From the NCBI GenBank assembly GCA_029260375.1, contig JAJDDI010000068.1, positions 120,785-184,784 on the forward strand: DNA of 64,000 nt. The letters are read 5' to 3'. Below, in pieces: positions 44,499 through 55,327 of the stretch. Every line of letters begins with the position of its first letter. Position 1 is the stretch's first letter. This stretch comes from Phycisphaerales bacterium (lineage in GTDB: Bacteria; Planctomycetota; Phycisphaerae; Phycisphaerales; UBA1924). Made by a program: the position numbers and the translations under genes. The notes under the pieces are model-generated. The model saw nothing but the letters and a program-made list of their open reading frames with translations. It was not told the origin of the DNA and did not search any database.

Positions 44499-47084
44499 CT
44501 ACTCCAGAGCCGACCGGATTGCCTGGGACATCGCTCGAACATCCGCCGGCGTGCCCCGCGTCTGCAGGAGTGGCATGCACTCACGTTCGAACAACTCCAC
44601 GACCTCGCGGGGGCGTTCGGCGTGTTCGATCGATCTGGCGGCCTCTCGGCAGAGGGCAACCACATCGACAGTGTCATCGCCAATCATGTCAAGAGACACA
44701 GCGGCATACGCGCCGAACCGGGCGCGTTTGGGGTGATCCACACGCAGTGAATCGAACTCGCCAATCATCGCGTTGCGCCACCCATCAAGCCCGAGCAGCT
44801 CCGCCGCCTCCCGGCTCGCCTGCCGCACCGAGTCGCCTTCCCCCGGCCCAGCGACGTACAGGCGCAGGAGCTTGTGACGCGTCCTCGCCTCGAGGTACTC
44901 GTGCTCCCTTCCTCCCAACTCGCCCAGGACGTTGCTGAGCAAGCTGTACGACTTCTCGAGCTCGTAGTGGTACTCGCCGAAGGCCGCCTCGATCATCGGG
45001 ATCGACTCTCTTACCGCCTGGACGGCTTCTTCCGTGCGATCTGCTCGCCGGTAGACGTGCGCGGCGAGCTGGAGGGCCGTGCCGTGCTGGAGTGAGCCGG
45101 CGCCGTGGAGTTCCACAAAGCCGGCGATCACGTCCGGAACAATCTCCGTGGCCTCTTCGGCTCTCCCGAGCGAGGCGAGCGCCCTGACCTTCCAGAACAG
45201 GCCAAAGTGGCGCTGAACAGCCCGCGCGTTCCCGGAGAGCTGCTCCGCGTGCTCGATCATCGTGTCCGCGAGCTCGACAACGTCCTCAAGCCGCTGCATC
45301 GAGGCGAGCATCGAGATCCGGTGGGACATCAGCTCGCCCATGAGGCGCGGCTCCTCGCCGCCCTCCCGCTGGTAGCCGCGCGTGGCGATCTCGAAGAACG
45401 TCTCCGCCTCCTCAAACCGATTCCTGTTCTGATGGAGCAGAGCCTGCAGGGCGGCGAGCTTCGGGTGCTCATCCCAGTCCGGGTCGCCGTCCGGGTACAG
45501 GATGGTCAGCGCCCGTTCCAGATCGGCCTCGGCCTCGTCGAACTGCCCGTTGTATAGGTAGGCGTGCGCTCGATCCGAGTAGATCTCGGCGCGTTGTACA
45601 GGTGTGAGCTCACCCGCCTCGGCCAACGAGGCGATGGCCTCATTAAAACTCTCGATGGCGTCGGGGTACCGAACGAGTTTCGTGCGCATCACACCCAAGA
45701 GCGCGTACACGCGTGAGAGCATATCCGGGTCGCCCCCGAACCGGTCCGGGATCCTTGGCGCTGCCCGGTCCACGAGTTGCGTGAGCGTCGCCTCGGGTCC
45801 GAGATCTGAGGCGTCAACCGCGAAGAACAGGTCCTTGATGAGAAAGTTGTTGAGGTCCTCGACGCGTTCGGCGTTGCGCTCGGCTCCACGCCTCGCGACG
45901 GCTTCTCGCTGAAGCGCAACCCCTGTCGCGATGAGCCCGACCGTGAGCGCCAGGATGACTGCGGCGACGCCGCCGACGAACACCCGGTTGCGCCGGGCGA
46001 ACTTGCGAAGCTGGTACACGGTGCTGGGCGGGTGGGCGAGGATCGGCTGATCGACAAGGAACCGCCGGATGTCCGCCGCCATCGCCCCGGGCGACGCGTA
46101 CCGCCGGTCCGGCTCCTTCTCGAGCGCCTTGCCGACGATGGTCTCCACATCCCCGCCAAGCGTGGAGTCGATGCTGCTCAGTCGCGTGTGGTCATCCTCA
46201 CGTATGACGCGCAGGGCGTCGAGCACGCCCATCCCCGCGGTATCGTGCGGCAAACGCCCGCAGAGCAACTCAAACATCACCACCCCAAGCGCATACACAT
46301 CGCTGCGCTCGTCGATGGCGCCCGGGTCGCCCGCCGCCTGCTCCGGGCTCATGTGCGACGCTGTCCCCAGCAGCTGCCCAGCCTCAGTGCGCAGCGTCTC
46401 CGTGTTGACATCGTGCTCAGTGAGGCGCGCAATCCCGAAGTCCAGAACCCGGGGCCGCCCCGAGGCGTCCACCAGAATGTTCGCCGGCTTGAGGTCCCTG
46501 TGGATCACGCCCCGCTCGTGGGCATGACCGACCGCGTCGCACACGTCGGCGATCAGCCGAAGCCGCTGGCGCGTCCCCAGCGACTGGCGCTCGGCGTACG
46601 CCGTCAGCGACACGCCATCCACCAGCTCCATCGAGATGAACGGGATCCGGCGCCGCCCCGCGCCCGCGATCCCCACCGCGTGCACAGGCGCGATCCCTGG
46701 ATGGCTCAGACGTGCGAGCACCTCGGCCTCGCGCCGGAAGCGCCGCACGATCTGATCGGTCACGAGCCCGCCGCGGATGACCTTGAGCGCGACATCTCGC
46801 CGCGGCTCGAGCTGCTCCGCCCGGTAGACCGTCCCCATGCCTCCCTCGCCGAGCACACCCGTGATCCGATACCCCGGGATCTCCGGATGGCTCCCGACCG
46901 CCCCATCATCGAGCGCCCACGCCGCATCAGCGCGTGACTGACCGTCAAGGAGCCGCTGGACCGCGTCGCGAATCGCGTCATCGCCCCCGCAGAGCTCGCA
47001 GATGCGGGCATCCCGCCGCTCAAGGGGCAGCTCGAAGACCTCGTGAAAGACCTCTCGCACGCGCGCATAATCCGCCCTGTTCAT
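44499..47084 (-). CDS. Membrane Ser/Thr protein kinase with TPR region (pair 2)
   Basis: Hanks-type kinase of 861 residues and a paralogue of the kinase at 24894-27257. The Gly-rich loop is GEGGMG (79-84), K101 lies in VALKV, HRDLKPAN spans 195-202, DFG 215-217, and SPEQ follows. A membrane helix lies at about 365-390. The C-terminal 470 residues are helical TPR-like repeats (for example AIESFNEAIASLAEAGEL). The N-terminal 70 residues again form the small helical head. Its start overlaps the stop of an ECF sigma gene (ATGA), so both proteins are made together. All catalytic residues are present. Confidence 0.93.
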   Translation of the reverse strand: MNRADYARVREVFHEVFELPLERRDARICELCGGDDAIRDAVQRLLDGQSRADAAWALDDGAVGSHPEIPGYRITGVLGEGGMGTVYRAEQLEPRRDVALKVIRGGLVTDQIVRRFRREAEVLARLSHPGIAPVHAVGIAGAGRRRIPFISMELVDGVSLTAYAERQSLGTRQRLRLIADVCDAVGHAHERGVIHRDLKPANILVDASGRPRVLDFGIARLTEHDVNTETLRTEAGQLLGTASHMSPEQAAGDPGAIDERSDVYALGVVMFELLCGRLPHDTAGMGVLDALRVIREDDHTRLSSIDSTLGGDVETIVGKALEKEPDRRYASPGAMAADIRRFLVDQPILAHPPSTVYQLRKFARRNRVFVGGVAAVILALTVGLIATGVALQREAVARRGAERNAERVEDLNNFLIKDLFFAVDASDLGPEATLTQLVDRAAPRIPDRFGGDPDMLSRVYALLGVMRTKLVRYPDAIESFNEAIASLAEAGELTPVQRAEIYSDRAHAYLYNGQFDEAEADLERALTILYPDGDPDWDEHPKLAALQALLHQNRNRFEEAETFFEIATRGYQREGGEEPRLMGELMSHRISMLASMQRLEDVVELADTMIEHAEQLSGNARAVQRHFGLFWKVRALASLGRAEEATEIVPDVIAGFVELHGAGSLQHGTALQLAAHVYRRADRTEEAVQAVRESIPMIEAAFGEYHYELEKSYSLLSNVLGELGGREHEYLEARTRHKLLRLYVAGPGEGDSVRQASREAAELLGLDGWRNAMIGEFDSLRVDHPKRARFGAYAAVSLDMIGDDTVDVVALCREAARSIEHAERPREVVELFERECMPLLQTRGTPADVRAMSQAIRSALE

Positions 47085-47632
47085 CCGGGTTGCTCCCCTC
47101 GGAGCTCGTTCCAGAGCCAGCCCTTGGCCATCTGCCAGTCCAGCTGCACGGTGCGCTCGGAGACGCCCAGCACCCGGGCGGTCTGTTCCCCGCTGAGCCC
47201 CCCGAAGAATCGGAGCTCCACGATCCTCGCCTGTCGCTCATCGACGCCCGCGAGTCGCTCAATCGCCTCGTCCAGCTCCAGCACATCCCAGTCCTCACCC
47301 GGGGTGCTCACATCTGAAAGCGTCATCCGTGCCCACCCGCCGCCCCGTTTCTGCGCGGCGCGTCCCCGGGCGTGATCGATGAGCACCTGTCGCATCGCGG
47401 TCGCGGCGACCGCGAGCAAGTGGTCTCGGTCCTTCGGCGGGGCCCCGGTCCCCTCGGCCATCTTCAGATAGACCTCGTGCACCAGCGCCGTGGGCTGGAG
47501 CGTCTGGTTGGGGCTCTGGCTCCTGAACTGCACCCGGGCCAGCTCCATCAGCTGGGTGTACGCCTCGGAGAACAGAGGCTCCTCGCCCGGCGACGAGTCA
47601 TTGGTTTGTACGCCCGGGCCGCTCACACCCAT
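47081..47632 (-). CDS. ECF sigma factor paired with Ser/Thr kinase (pair 2)
   Basis: ECF-type sigma factor of 183 residues. Region 2 includes [16 protein letters not shown] and [25 protein letters not shown]; region 4 includes [32 protein letters not shown]. Start ATG 47632 is preferred over ATG 47737, whose extra 35 residues are Gly/Ala-rich and unlike the family. The gene faces away from the surface-protein cluster that begins at 47885. The 250 bases between them must hold both promoters, making the cluster a natural target (inference). Confidence 0.9.
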   Translation of the reverse strand: MGVSGPGVQTNDSSPGEEPLFSEAYTQLMELARVQFRSQSPNQTLQPTALVHEVYLKMAEGTGAPPKDRDHLLAVAATAMRQVLIDHARGRAAQKRGGGWARMTLSDVSTPGEDWDVLELDEAIERLAGVDERQARIVELRFFGGLSGEQTARVLGVSERTVQLDWQMAKGWLWNELRGEQPG

Positions 47633-47884
47633 CCCCTTCGTTCCATATTGGCCCAGTGTACCGACCCCGCAAAGCCCCACCCAGCCCGACGCCGCCACCG
47701 CACCGGGCCCCGGCGATGCCCCGGTCCGCCTCTCCACGCCCCGATTGAGGAGCTCAAAGTTTCGTTGCGCCCAGGAGAAGGCTTTTCCGTGTCACTCGTG
47801 GAGACCAGGCTTGCTGGCGCCCGCCGGGCGCCGGGCGAACCCCGCTGCCCCGTCTTTCTGAGCCTGACACAGAGGAGCCAAGTC

Positions 47885-49948
47885 ATGAACCGAATCGCCT
47901 CCGCCGTCCTGAGAGCCACCCCCCTCCGCCTGACAACCCTGGTTGGCGTCGCCCTGTTGGCCCCCCCCGTGATCGCGAGCGAGCCGGTCTCGGAAGCATT
48001 TACCTATCAGGGTGTCCTGAACCAGGCCGGCGTCCCCTACTCCGGCGACGCCGACTTCCGATTCGAGCTCTTCGACGCCTCTTCCCTGGGGCTGCAAGTC
48101 GGGCCGACGATCACGATCAGCGAGGCCATGCTCTTCGACGGCGTCTTCCGGAACGAACTCGACTTCGGCGCCGCCTCCTTTGTCGGTGACGCTCGCTGGC
48201 TCGAGATATCGGTCCGCACGCCCGCCTGGGACGGCATGGGCGCCGAACCGCCATACACCACACTCACCCCGCGCCAGTCCGTACAGCCCACCCCGTACGC
48301 GCTCTACGCGCTCAACGGCAACCCGGGCCCCGCCGGCCCGGAAGGCCCCATCGGTCCCCAGGGCCCGATCGGACCCGTCGGTCCGCAGGGTCCGGAAGGG
48401 ACGCAGGGTTCGACGGGCGCCACCGGCCCCGAAGGCCCTCAAGGCCCGATCGGTCTGACCGGCCCCGAAGGACCGCAAGGGCCGCAGGGCGTCCAGGGCG
48501 ACCAGGGTCCCACCGGCCCGCAGGGAACTCCGGGCGACTCACACTGGTCGTTCAACGGCGCCGACACCTGGATCACCAACGGATTCGTCGGCGTCGGCGA
48601 GTCCAACCCCAGCATCCCCCTCGCCATCCGCGCCCCCGGCGCGATCGACCCCGTCGGCATCACCATGAACACCCCGCTCGGCGGCTCCCGAGCCATGGAG
48701 TTCCAGACCGCCGACGCCGACGGCGACCTCACCACCCGCGTCATCCTCCGCGGCGGTGACCCCGCGGACTTCCAGACATACAGCGGCGCATCCGGCGCCG
48801 AGGTTCTGCGTCTGCACGTCGAAGGGAGCAACGGGCACCTCGGCCTCGGCCGCGAGCCCTCGTTCAACCTCGACATCGGACCCGCCGACGACCGCTTCAG
48901 CGTCGATCTCGATTCCGTCCCGGGCGTGATCCAGCTCGGCAATCTCACCAGCAACGCCAACACGCTCTCGTTGGCTTCCAACGGCAACGCCGAGATCGTC
49001 ATCGACGCCAACGGCGTCAGTTCCGGGAAAGAGTTTGCCGTCCGCCGACACGCCGTAGGCGGGCTGGGCCAGGAACTGCTCCGCGTTCAGGAGAACGGAC
49101 GCATCGCGATGGGCGAGATCGATCCCGGCAACACGACGCTCCATGTCGACGCCGGCTCCCGCGCCACTGCGATCATCGCCGACAACGCCCTGGCCGGCGC
49201 CGTCACCATCCTCGCCCGATCCACCGCCTCCTCGGGCGCCGCCGTCGCCGGCGAGTTCTCCGTTGACAGCAACACCGGCACCGCCGTCCACGCCGAGGCC
49301 AACTCCAACTCCGGCATCACCTACGGCGTCCGCGGGATCACCAACAGCACCGACGCCGGCGCCGCGGGCGTCCGCGGCGAGGCCCCCAGCACCGGCAGCG
49401 GCTACGGCGTCTACGGACAAGCGACCAACGCCGCCGCCTTCGGCGTCTACGCAAACGGTCGCCTTGGCTCCTCGGGAACCAAGAGCTTCATGATCGACCA
49501 CCCCCTCGATCCCGCCAACAAGTTCCTCCTGCACTACAGCACCGAGAGCCCCGAGGTCCTCAACAGCTACAGCGGCACAGTCGTCATCGGCCCCAACGGC
49601 TCCGCCTGGGTCCAGCTCCCCGACTACTTCGACGCCATCAACACCAACGCCCGCTACCAGCTCACCGCCATCGGCGCCGCCGCCCCCATGCTCCACATCG
49701 CCTCCGAGGCCAACGACAACGAGTTCCAGATCGCCGGCGGCATCCCCGGGATGAAGGTCTCCTGGGAGGTCAAGGCCCGACGCGCCGACGCCTTCGTCAC
49801 CACCTTCGGCGCCCCCGTCGAACGCGAGAAGCTCGGCGCCGAACGCGGGCGCTACCTCCAGCCGCTCATCCACGGCCAGCCCGAAGAACTCGGCATCCAC
49901 TACGTCCCCGCCCGCAACGCGCCCCTCACCGCCGCCCGCGACAACTGA
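47885..49948 (+). CDS. Secreted protein with collagen-like Gly-X-Y region
   Basis: A 687-residue exported protein. ATG 47885 has a GAGGAG site and opens a signal peptide (to VIASEP). Residues 35-140 form a beta-sandwich head ([16 protein letters not shown], common at the start of bacterial collagen-like fibres). Residues 145-217 are Gly-X-Y triplets (for example [16 protein letters not shown]). The next 300 residues resemble a repetitive tail-fibre-like stalk. The end ([19 protein letters not shown]) is a conserved C-terminal domain of such fibres. It probably forms trimeric surface filaments. The next gene starts 30 bases later, so the two are cotranscribed. Confidence 0.9.
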   Translation: MNRIASAVLRATPLRLTTLVGVALLAPPVIASEPVSEAFTYQGVLNQAGVPYSGDADFRFELFDASSLGLQVGPTITISEAMLFDGVFRNELDFGAASFVGDARWLEISVRTPAWDGMGAEPPYTTLTPRQSVQPTPYALYALNGNPGPAGPEGPIGPQGPIGPVGPQGPEGTQGSTGATGPEGPQGPIGLTGPEGPQGPQGVQGDQGPTGPQGTPGDSHWSFNGADTWITNGFVGVGESNPSIPLAIRAPGAIDPVGITMNTPLGGSRAMEFQTADADGDLTTRVILRGGDPADFQTYSGASGAEVLRLHVEGSNGHLGLGREPSFNLDIGPADDRFSVDLDSVPGVIQLGNLTSNANTLSLASNGNAEIVIDANGVSSGKEFAVRRHAVGGLGQELLRVQENGRIAMGEIDPGNTTLHVDAGSRATAIIADNALAGAVTILARSTASSGAAVAGEFSVDSNTGTAVHAEANSNSGITYGVRGITNSTDAGAAGVRGEAPSTGSGYGVYGQATNAAAFGVYANGRLGSSGTKSFMIDHPLDPANKFLLHYSTESPEVLNSYSGTVVIGPNGSAWVQLPDYFDAINTNARYQLTAIGAAAPMLHIASEANDNEFQIAGGIPGMKVSWEVKARRADAFVTTFGAPVEREKLGAERGRYLQPLIHGQPEELGIHYVPARNAPLTAARDN

Positions 49949-49978
49949 CACGTCACGACACTGAAACGGAGAACGACC

Positions 49979-52900
49979 ATGTACCGCACCTCAGCAGCCG
50001 TGTGTGTCCTCCTCGCCGGCTCCACATCAAGCCTCGCGTCCGGCCCCACCAAGGGAAACGTTCACGCCGCACCCGATCGTCAGGACGCCCCGGTCAGCAC
50101 CTGGACCGAACGCCCGATCGGCGAGCCCATCGAGGTCACCGGAACGACCGGCCCCCGGTTCGAGCCCGCCTCGGGCTACAGCGCCCGCCGACGCGCCGAC
50201 CAGGCCGAGCGGGCAGCGCTCCGCGAACGCATCGGCTGGCCAAACCTGACCGAGGGCATGAAGGCAGCCTGGCACGACCAGGCCGTCGGCCCCGACAACA
50301 TCGACGAGCGCGGCATCAACCTCGTCAGCTTCGCCTGGGCCTACACGCCCACAATCCGCGGCGAGGACAACAAGGCCATCGACCTCGTGCTCAACCTTGA
50401 CGGCGACGTGGTCTCCATCGGCACCGCGCTGGGCGACGGGAGCAACCCGCCCGCGTACGCCCGCTACTTCGTCGCCGAGGTCGATGGGACCGCCAACGCC
50501 GCCGACGGATGGACGGAGAACTGGGAACGCACCCCCTGGTACGGGACCAGCGGCACCGGCTGGATCACCGGGCGCCAGGGCGCCGTGGACTTCCTGGGCA
50601 ACACCTACATCGCCGGCTGGCGCTCCGACGGCCAGTACACCGTCTGGAAGTTCGACGGCGAGGACGGCTCCACCATCTGGAACCAGAGCGGGTCCATCCC
50701 CGGCGGCTCCGAGGCCCGCGTCAACGACATCGCGGTCGATGGCGAGGGCGTCGTCTACGTCACCGGTCGCTACTTCCTCCCGGGTGATCAGCCCGACTGG
50801 TTCGTCGCCCGCCTGAACCCGAGCACCGGGAACATCGACTGGAGCGTCGCCCTTGGCTTCAACGGTCGCTCCTCAGGCGGGATCGAGATTGATCGCAAGG
50901 GAGACCTGTACGTCGCGGGCGACAACGCCGGGAACCACACCGCCGTGAAGCTCAGTCCGTATGACGGCGCCGTGCTGTGGAGCACGCAGATCACCACGGC
51001 GACGGACGACTCCGACGTCTACACCGGCTCCATGAAGCTCGACTTCGAGGGCAACGTCTACTACGCGGGCCAGAAGGACGAGCCCAACCTGGGCGGTTGG
51101 CGCACCACCAAGTTCGACCGCGAGACGGGGCAGGCCCTCTGGTCGCGCACGACCGCCGACGGCGAGCTCTCGGACCTCGAGGTCGCCCCCGACGGATCCG
51201 TCTACGCCTGCGGCACGGGCGACAACAAAACGTTCGTCCTGCGCAAGTACGCCGCCAACGGCGCCCCCCAGTGGACCTCCAGCACTGGCTCGACCGGCAT
51301 GGCGACCTGCGTCGCCCTCGATCGTCTGGGCAACCCCTACATGGCCGGCTGGTACGAGCCCGCATTCACCCAGACGACCAAGCACGACCCGGACACTGGC
51401 GACGTCGTCTGGACCATGAACGACAGCCCCACGCGCAACAACGAGACCAACGACGAGATCGAGGCCCGCGACATCGTCGTGGACGCCGGCGGCAACGTCT
51501 ACATCAACGGCATCCGGCGCGCCTCCAATGGCTCGACGAGCGGCAAAGAAATGTTCGTCATCAAGTACGAGCAGCCTTATGTCGCGATCCCCCAGATCAC
51601 CCGCAGCTACCCGAAGATCAGCATGGAGGGGCGCAGCCTCTGGGACCCCGACGGCTCGCTCGGCATCGACGGCTTCAGCTACTCCGAGACCCTCTTCAAC
51701 CTCAAAATCACCGACTATATCACTGTCAACAACGTCCAGGCCCAGCTCAACGCCAGCGTGGACTACGGCCTGGGCGAGGTCAACGGGGGCGTCAAACTCG
51801 ACGACTTCTCCGGGCGCGTCGAGATCACCTTCGACGCCGCGGTGAGCGCGGGCACGTTCGACGCGGGCGTGGGCGGGGAGCTGGCCATCGCCGTCCCGGG
51901 CGAGGACGAGCTCTTCGCCACCCAGGACTTCGACATCGTCGTCAACTGGGACCCGGACGCCATGGGCACCGAGCTGCTCGCCCACGCCGAGCCCCAGGTC
52001 GAAGCCGGCATCAACGCACGCACCTACGGCAGCGTGGACATCGACCTCAAGCTCACCAACACCAGCGACGTGACCGGCAACACCACGACCATCGTCGATC
52101 GGGGCATCGAGAACGGCAGCCTCGACTCGCCGCCGATGTCCATGTTCGGCGTTGACCTGGTCAACCTCCCCGCGCCAGGCATCTGGTACGACCCCGTCGA
52201 CTACCCCTGGTCGCGCTTCTTCGAGGGCAAGTTCCGCTCCCCCCTGCTCGAGGCCGAGGGCGCCTTCAACGAGAACCAGGGACGCGTCTCCAGCTCCCTC
52301 CGCCAGAAGTTCTTCGACGGCAAGATCCGCGTGACCGAGCTCATCCTCGCCTACTTCGGCGCCAACCCCATGAACATCAACTGGAGCCCCCCCGGCGGCT
52401 CCGACGGCTACAACGCCGACTTCGACGCCGGCATCATGCAGGCCGACATCGACGGCGACCTCTACCTCCTCCAAGACCTCGACCTCGAGCTCCGCCCCTA
52501 CGTCCGCCTCGATTTCACCACCGACGGCGACCAGACCCCCCAGTCCGTCACGCTCAACTTCTTCGACAACCAGGGCGACCCCGTCTATCAGCGGACCACC
52601 ACCGTCCGCATGCCAGACAACGGGCAGCTCGAGATCAAGCCCACCTTCGGCGTCAACGCCACACTCACAAACAGCAGCGGCCTCGAGATCAAGCTCACCG
52701 CCGGCTTCGACACCGCACGCTTCCAGGCGTCACTGTCCGCCCTCGACGTGGACATCATCGACGTGGACAAGTGCTTCGGCTGCATTAACCGCAGCATCAG
52801 CTGGGAGGTCCGGACCGAGGACCTGCCCGTCCCCATCGTCATCGACGAGGACTTCGCCTTCCCCAACGAGTACCGCATGGCCCCCATGCAGGTGTTCGGC

Positions 52901-54412
52901 GACACCGACCTCCAGCCCCAGCTCATCGGCGCCAGCCGCGAGGTCGCCCGCGTGCTCCTCTACGACCAACGCTCGCCCACCCTCGCCGAGTTCAACGCCA
53001 TCGCCGCCGGCGCCACCCCCATGGTTCTTTACGGCTACAAGTTCTTCGGCGGCACGAACATCAAAGTCAAGATGAGCCACCACGGGCGCACCGAGAACCT
53101 CGAACGCACCCGCCTCAACGACCAGGCCCTGCTCGTGGACGTTCCCAACCGGTTCTTCTTGGTCCCGGGCGTCGCCCAGATCTGGATCACCAACGACAAC
53201 GGCGTCTCCGAGTCCATCGAACTCCCCATCGAGTACCCCTTCCCCAACTTCCAGGGCGTCGAGGAGTCCTACTGGGCCAGCGACCCCCGCTGGACGCAGC
53301 AGCCCGTCACCCTCATCGACGGCGGCACCCCCGCCGGCAACGACTCGTTCATCACCCGGCGCGACTACTACACCTACCTCGCCGAGAACCTCTGGGGGCC
53401 CGACATCCTCCAGGACCTCAACAACACCGACCAGGAAGCCTGGGAGTACTTCCCCGACTTCGCCGGCTGGGAGCGCCCAAGCGACCCCGCCAGCCCGCCA
53501 CCCTTCCCCGCGGTCGTGTTCGACGGAACGGCGCTGCCACGCGAAATATCCGCCAGCAACGACGGCGAGCTCCGCGTCCGCGTCCCCGAGAGCCTCGTCG
53601 CCCAGGGCGGGTTCAGCACCATCGAGATCTGCAACCCCGGGCCCGGCGGCGGCCTCAGCCGACCCCGCGTCGTCGAACTCCCCGCCCCCAAGCCCGTCCT
53701 CTGGGAGGTCAGCCCCTCAGTGATCCCCCCGGGCTCGCTCAGCCCCGACGACGACGGCAACGTCCGCATCTCCGTCACCGGCCCCAACTCCGTCCCGTAC
53801 TTCAACGGCTACGAGTCTCCCAAGTTCGGCAACTTCACCGCCGACTCCGTCGTCTGGATCGACAAGACGCCCTACCCCACCAAGTTCATCGGCTCGGGCG
53901 AACTCGCCGCGACCGTCCCCGCCACCGTCTTTGATTCCTTCGGGCGCAAGCTCGTCTGGGTCCGCACCCCAGATAACGGGACCGCCTACGAAGAGACCCT
54001 GCTCGACGGCCAGGGCGCCGAGGTCTTCAGCGATCTCGTCCCCAGCGGCGGCGACTCCGTCCCCATCACCATCGAGGTCCTCTGGCCCCAGCCCGTCGTT
54101 GACTTCGTCAGCCACCAGGAGATCGAGGCGGGCACGCCCCCGATCGTTCCCGACCTCGTGGACGGCCTGCCCCCCGAGGACAGCCACAACATCACCCTCC
54201 AGGGCCACTACTTCGCCGAGAACTGCCGCGTCTTTATCGACGGCTCACAGATCTCTTCAACGCGGGTCAGCGACCACATCATCCGCGCGACGCTAAACGC
54301 CTCTGACGTCGCCGTCCCGGGCGCCAGCCAGATCTGGGTCGGCAACCCGCCCCCCAACCTCCGCACCAGCGATCCCTACGACATCCTCATCACCCCTCCC
54401 CCAGCGCCCTAA
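49979..54412 (+). CDS. Large secreted protein with beta-propeller and TIG-like domains
   Basis: A 1477-residue exported protein with a signal peptide (1-21). Residues about 110-540 are propeller-type repeats with a recurring pattern DGEGVVYVTGRYF, KGDLYVAGDNAG, DGSVYACGTGD (SBBP/PQQ-like). Residues 560-1000 are beta-rich with no recognised motif. From about residue 1200 to the end, Ig-like TIG/IPT units are seen (PKPVLWEVSPSVIPPGS, then HNITLQGHYFAENCRVFIDG). Cysteines are few. No enzyme motif is visible. It is the second gene of the surface cluster, between the collagen-like and the dockerin-like protein. A structural or adhesive role is inferred. Confidence 0.82.
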   Translation: MYRTSAAVCVLLAGSTSSLASGPTKGNVHAAPDRQDAPVSTWTERPIGEPIEVTGTTGPRFEPASGYSARRRADQAERAALRERIGWPNLTEGMKAAWHDQAVGPDNIDERGINLVSFAWAYTPTIRGEDNKAIDLVLNLDGDVVSIGTALGDGSNPPAYARYFVAEVDGTANAADGWTENWERTPWYGTSGTGWITGRQGAVDFLGNTYIAGWRSDGQYTVWKFDGEDGSTIWNQSGSIPGGSEARVNDIAVDGEGVVYVTGRYFLPGDQPDWFVARLNPSTGNIDWSVALGFNGRSSGGIEIDRKGDLYVAGDNAGNHTAVKLSPYDGAVLWSTQITTATDDSDVYTGSMKLDFEGNVYYAGQKDEPNLGGWRTTKFDRETGQALWSRTTADGELSDLEVAPDGSVYACGTGDNKTFVLRKYAANGAPQWTSSTGSTGMATCVALDRLGNPYMAGWYEPAFTQTTKHDPDTGDVVWTMNDSPTRNNETNDEIEARDIVVDAGGNVYINGIRRASNGSTSGKEMFVIKYEQPYVAIPQITRSYPKISMEGRSLWDPDGSLGIDGFSYSETLFNLKITDYITVNNVQAQLNASVDYGLGEVNGGVKLDDFSGRVEITFDAAVSAGTFDAGVGGELAIAVPGEDELFATQDFDIVVNWDPDAMGTELLAHAEPQVEAGINARTYGSVDIDLKLTNTSDVTGNTTTIVDRGIENGSLDSPPMSMFGVDLVNLPAPGIWYDPVDYPWSRFFEGKFRSPLLEAEGAFNENQGRVSSSLRQKFFDGKIRVTELILAYFGANPMNINWSPPGGSDGYNADFDAGIMQADIDGDLYLLQDLDLELRPYVRLDFTTDGDQTPQSVTLNFFDNQGDPVYQRTTTVRMPDNGQLEIKPTFGVNATLTNSSGLEIKLTAGFDTARFQASLSALDVDIIDVDKCFGCINRSISWEVRTEDLPVPIVIDEDFAFPNEYRMAPMQVFGDTDLQPQLIGASREVARVLLYDQRSPTLAEFNAIAAGATPMVLYGYKFFGGTNIKVKMSHHGRTENLERTRLNDQALLVDVPNRFFLVPGVAQIWITNDNGVSESIELPIEYPFPNFQGVEESYWASDPRWTQQPVTLIDGGTPAGNDSFITRRDYYTYLAENLWGPDILQDLNNTDQEAWEYFPDFAGWERPSDPASPPPFPAVVFDGTALPREISASNDGELRVRVPESLVAQGGFSTIEICNPGPGGGLSRPRVVELPAPKPVLWEVSPSVIPPGSLSPDDDGNVRISVTGPNSVPYFNGYESPKFGNFTADSVVWIDKTPYPTKFIGSGELAATVPATVFDSFGRKLVWVRTPDNGTAYEETLLDGQGAEVFSDLVPSGGDSVPITIEVLWPQPVVDFVSHQEIEAGTPPIVPDLVDGLPPEDSHNITLQGHYFAENCRVFIDGSQISSTRVSDHIIRATLNASDVAVPGASQIWVGNPPPNLRTSDPYDILITPPPAP

Positions 54413-54491
54413 CCGCCCGCTCCCCTTGCGCTCTCGCCGGCGATGACCCGGCGGGAGCGATTCTCACGCACAAGATCCGAAAGGAGCCCAC

Positions 54492-54914
54492 ATGGCCCTC
54501 GCCACCAGATCACGCGTCCTCGCGACACTCCTAGGCCTCATCTCGGGCCTCGTGCTCACACAGCACGCCTCGGCGCAGCTCGCCCTGGACCAGTACACCA
54601 TCGCCGGCGGTGGGGGAGTCTCCTCCGGTGGCGACTACGCCGTTGCCGGCTCAGTCGGTGACCCCAGCACCGGCGACCTCACAGGCGGCGACTTCACCGT
54701 CTCGGGCGGCCAACTCAACCCACCCCCACCCGACGAGGCCTGCATCGCCGACCTCGCGCCGCCCGCGGGTGTCCTCGACTTCTCTGACATCATCGCCTTC
54801 CTCTCCGCCTTCAGCATCATGGATCCGGTCGCCGACCTGGCCGAGCCCCTCGGTCAGTTTGACTTCTCTGACGTCGTTGTCTTCCTCACGGCCTTCGGCG
54901 CAGGCTGCCCGTAA
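54492..54914 (+). CDS. Small secreted protein with dockerin-like C-terminal module
   Basis: A 140-residue exported protein. A signal peptide ends at HASAQ (about residue 29). A Gly-rich repeat region follows (ISG-like text: GGGVSSGGDYAVAGSVGDPSTGDLTGGDFTV in two pieces). The final 60 residues are the same two-unit dockerin-like module as in the protein at 42803-44152 (GVLDFSDIIAFLSAF, then QFDFSDVVVFLTAF and GAGCP). Start ATG 54492 follows an AAGGAG site. It is 79 bases after the propeller protein gene and may be the last gene of that operon. Confidence 0.85.
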   Translation: MALATRSRVLATLLGLISGLVLTQHASAQLALDQYTIAGGGGVSSGGDYAVAGSVGDPSTGDLTGGDFTVSGGQLNPPPPDEACIADLAPPAGVLDFSDIIAFLSAFSIMDPVADLAEPLGQFDFSDVVVFLTAFGAGCP

Positions 54915-54916
54915 GC

Positions 54917-55268
54917 CCAGGCATCGCACCTCCCGCTCGAAGCCCCGGCGCGTGATGCCTCGAGCCGCCTTACGTGCGCGCGTGCGAGCAACACCGCGAA
55001 CCCGCCAAGCCCCGGCAAGCCCAGACACGCCCCGCCCCCATTCCGACCCACCCTCAAAAACAACAACGGCCAGCCCCAAAGGACTGACCGTACACACGTT
55101 GCGTTCAATAACGGGGACAGGATTCGAACCTGCGACCTCCGGGTTATGAGAGTGTGCGGGCTGGAACGGCTAATTCCCTATCAGCATTTGTCCTTAGAGA
55201 GATAGGTCGATCGCGCAGCGCGGCAGAATGCAGCAAACCTCGGCAAAACGGGGCGCACCTGCAAGCCC
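54917..55268 (-). repeat. Mosaic repeat, modules H, C and A, copy 7
   Basis: H begins after the dockerin gene stop with GCATCGCACCTC and GAAGCCCCGG. C includes GCGAACCCGCCAAGCCCC, a decayed hairpin near 55069-55090, and a half-tRNA at 55110-55150 with a proper T arm on the minus strand. A (about 55151-55268) follows with GAGAGATAGGTCGATCGCG and AAACCTCGGCAAAACGGGG. The arrangement dockerin stop, then H-C-A, is the same as at 44154-44481. Confidence 0.8.
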
Positions 55269-55327
55269 AGAGCTGGCTGACGGATCGAACCTCCAATGAC
55301 GCTAAACCTCGATCCGGATTCTGCCGG

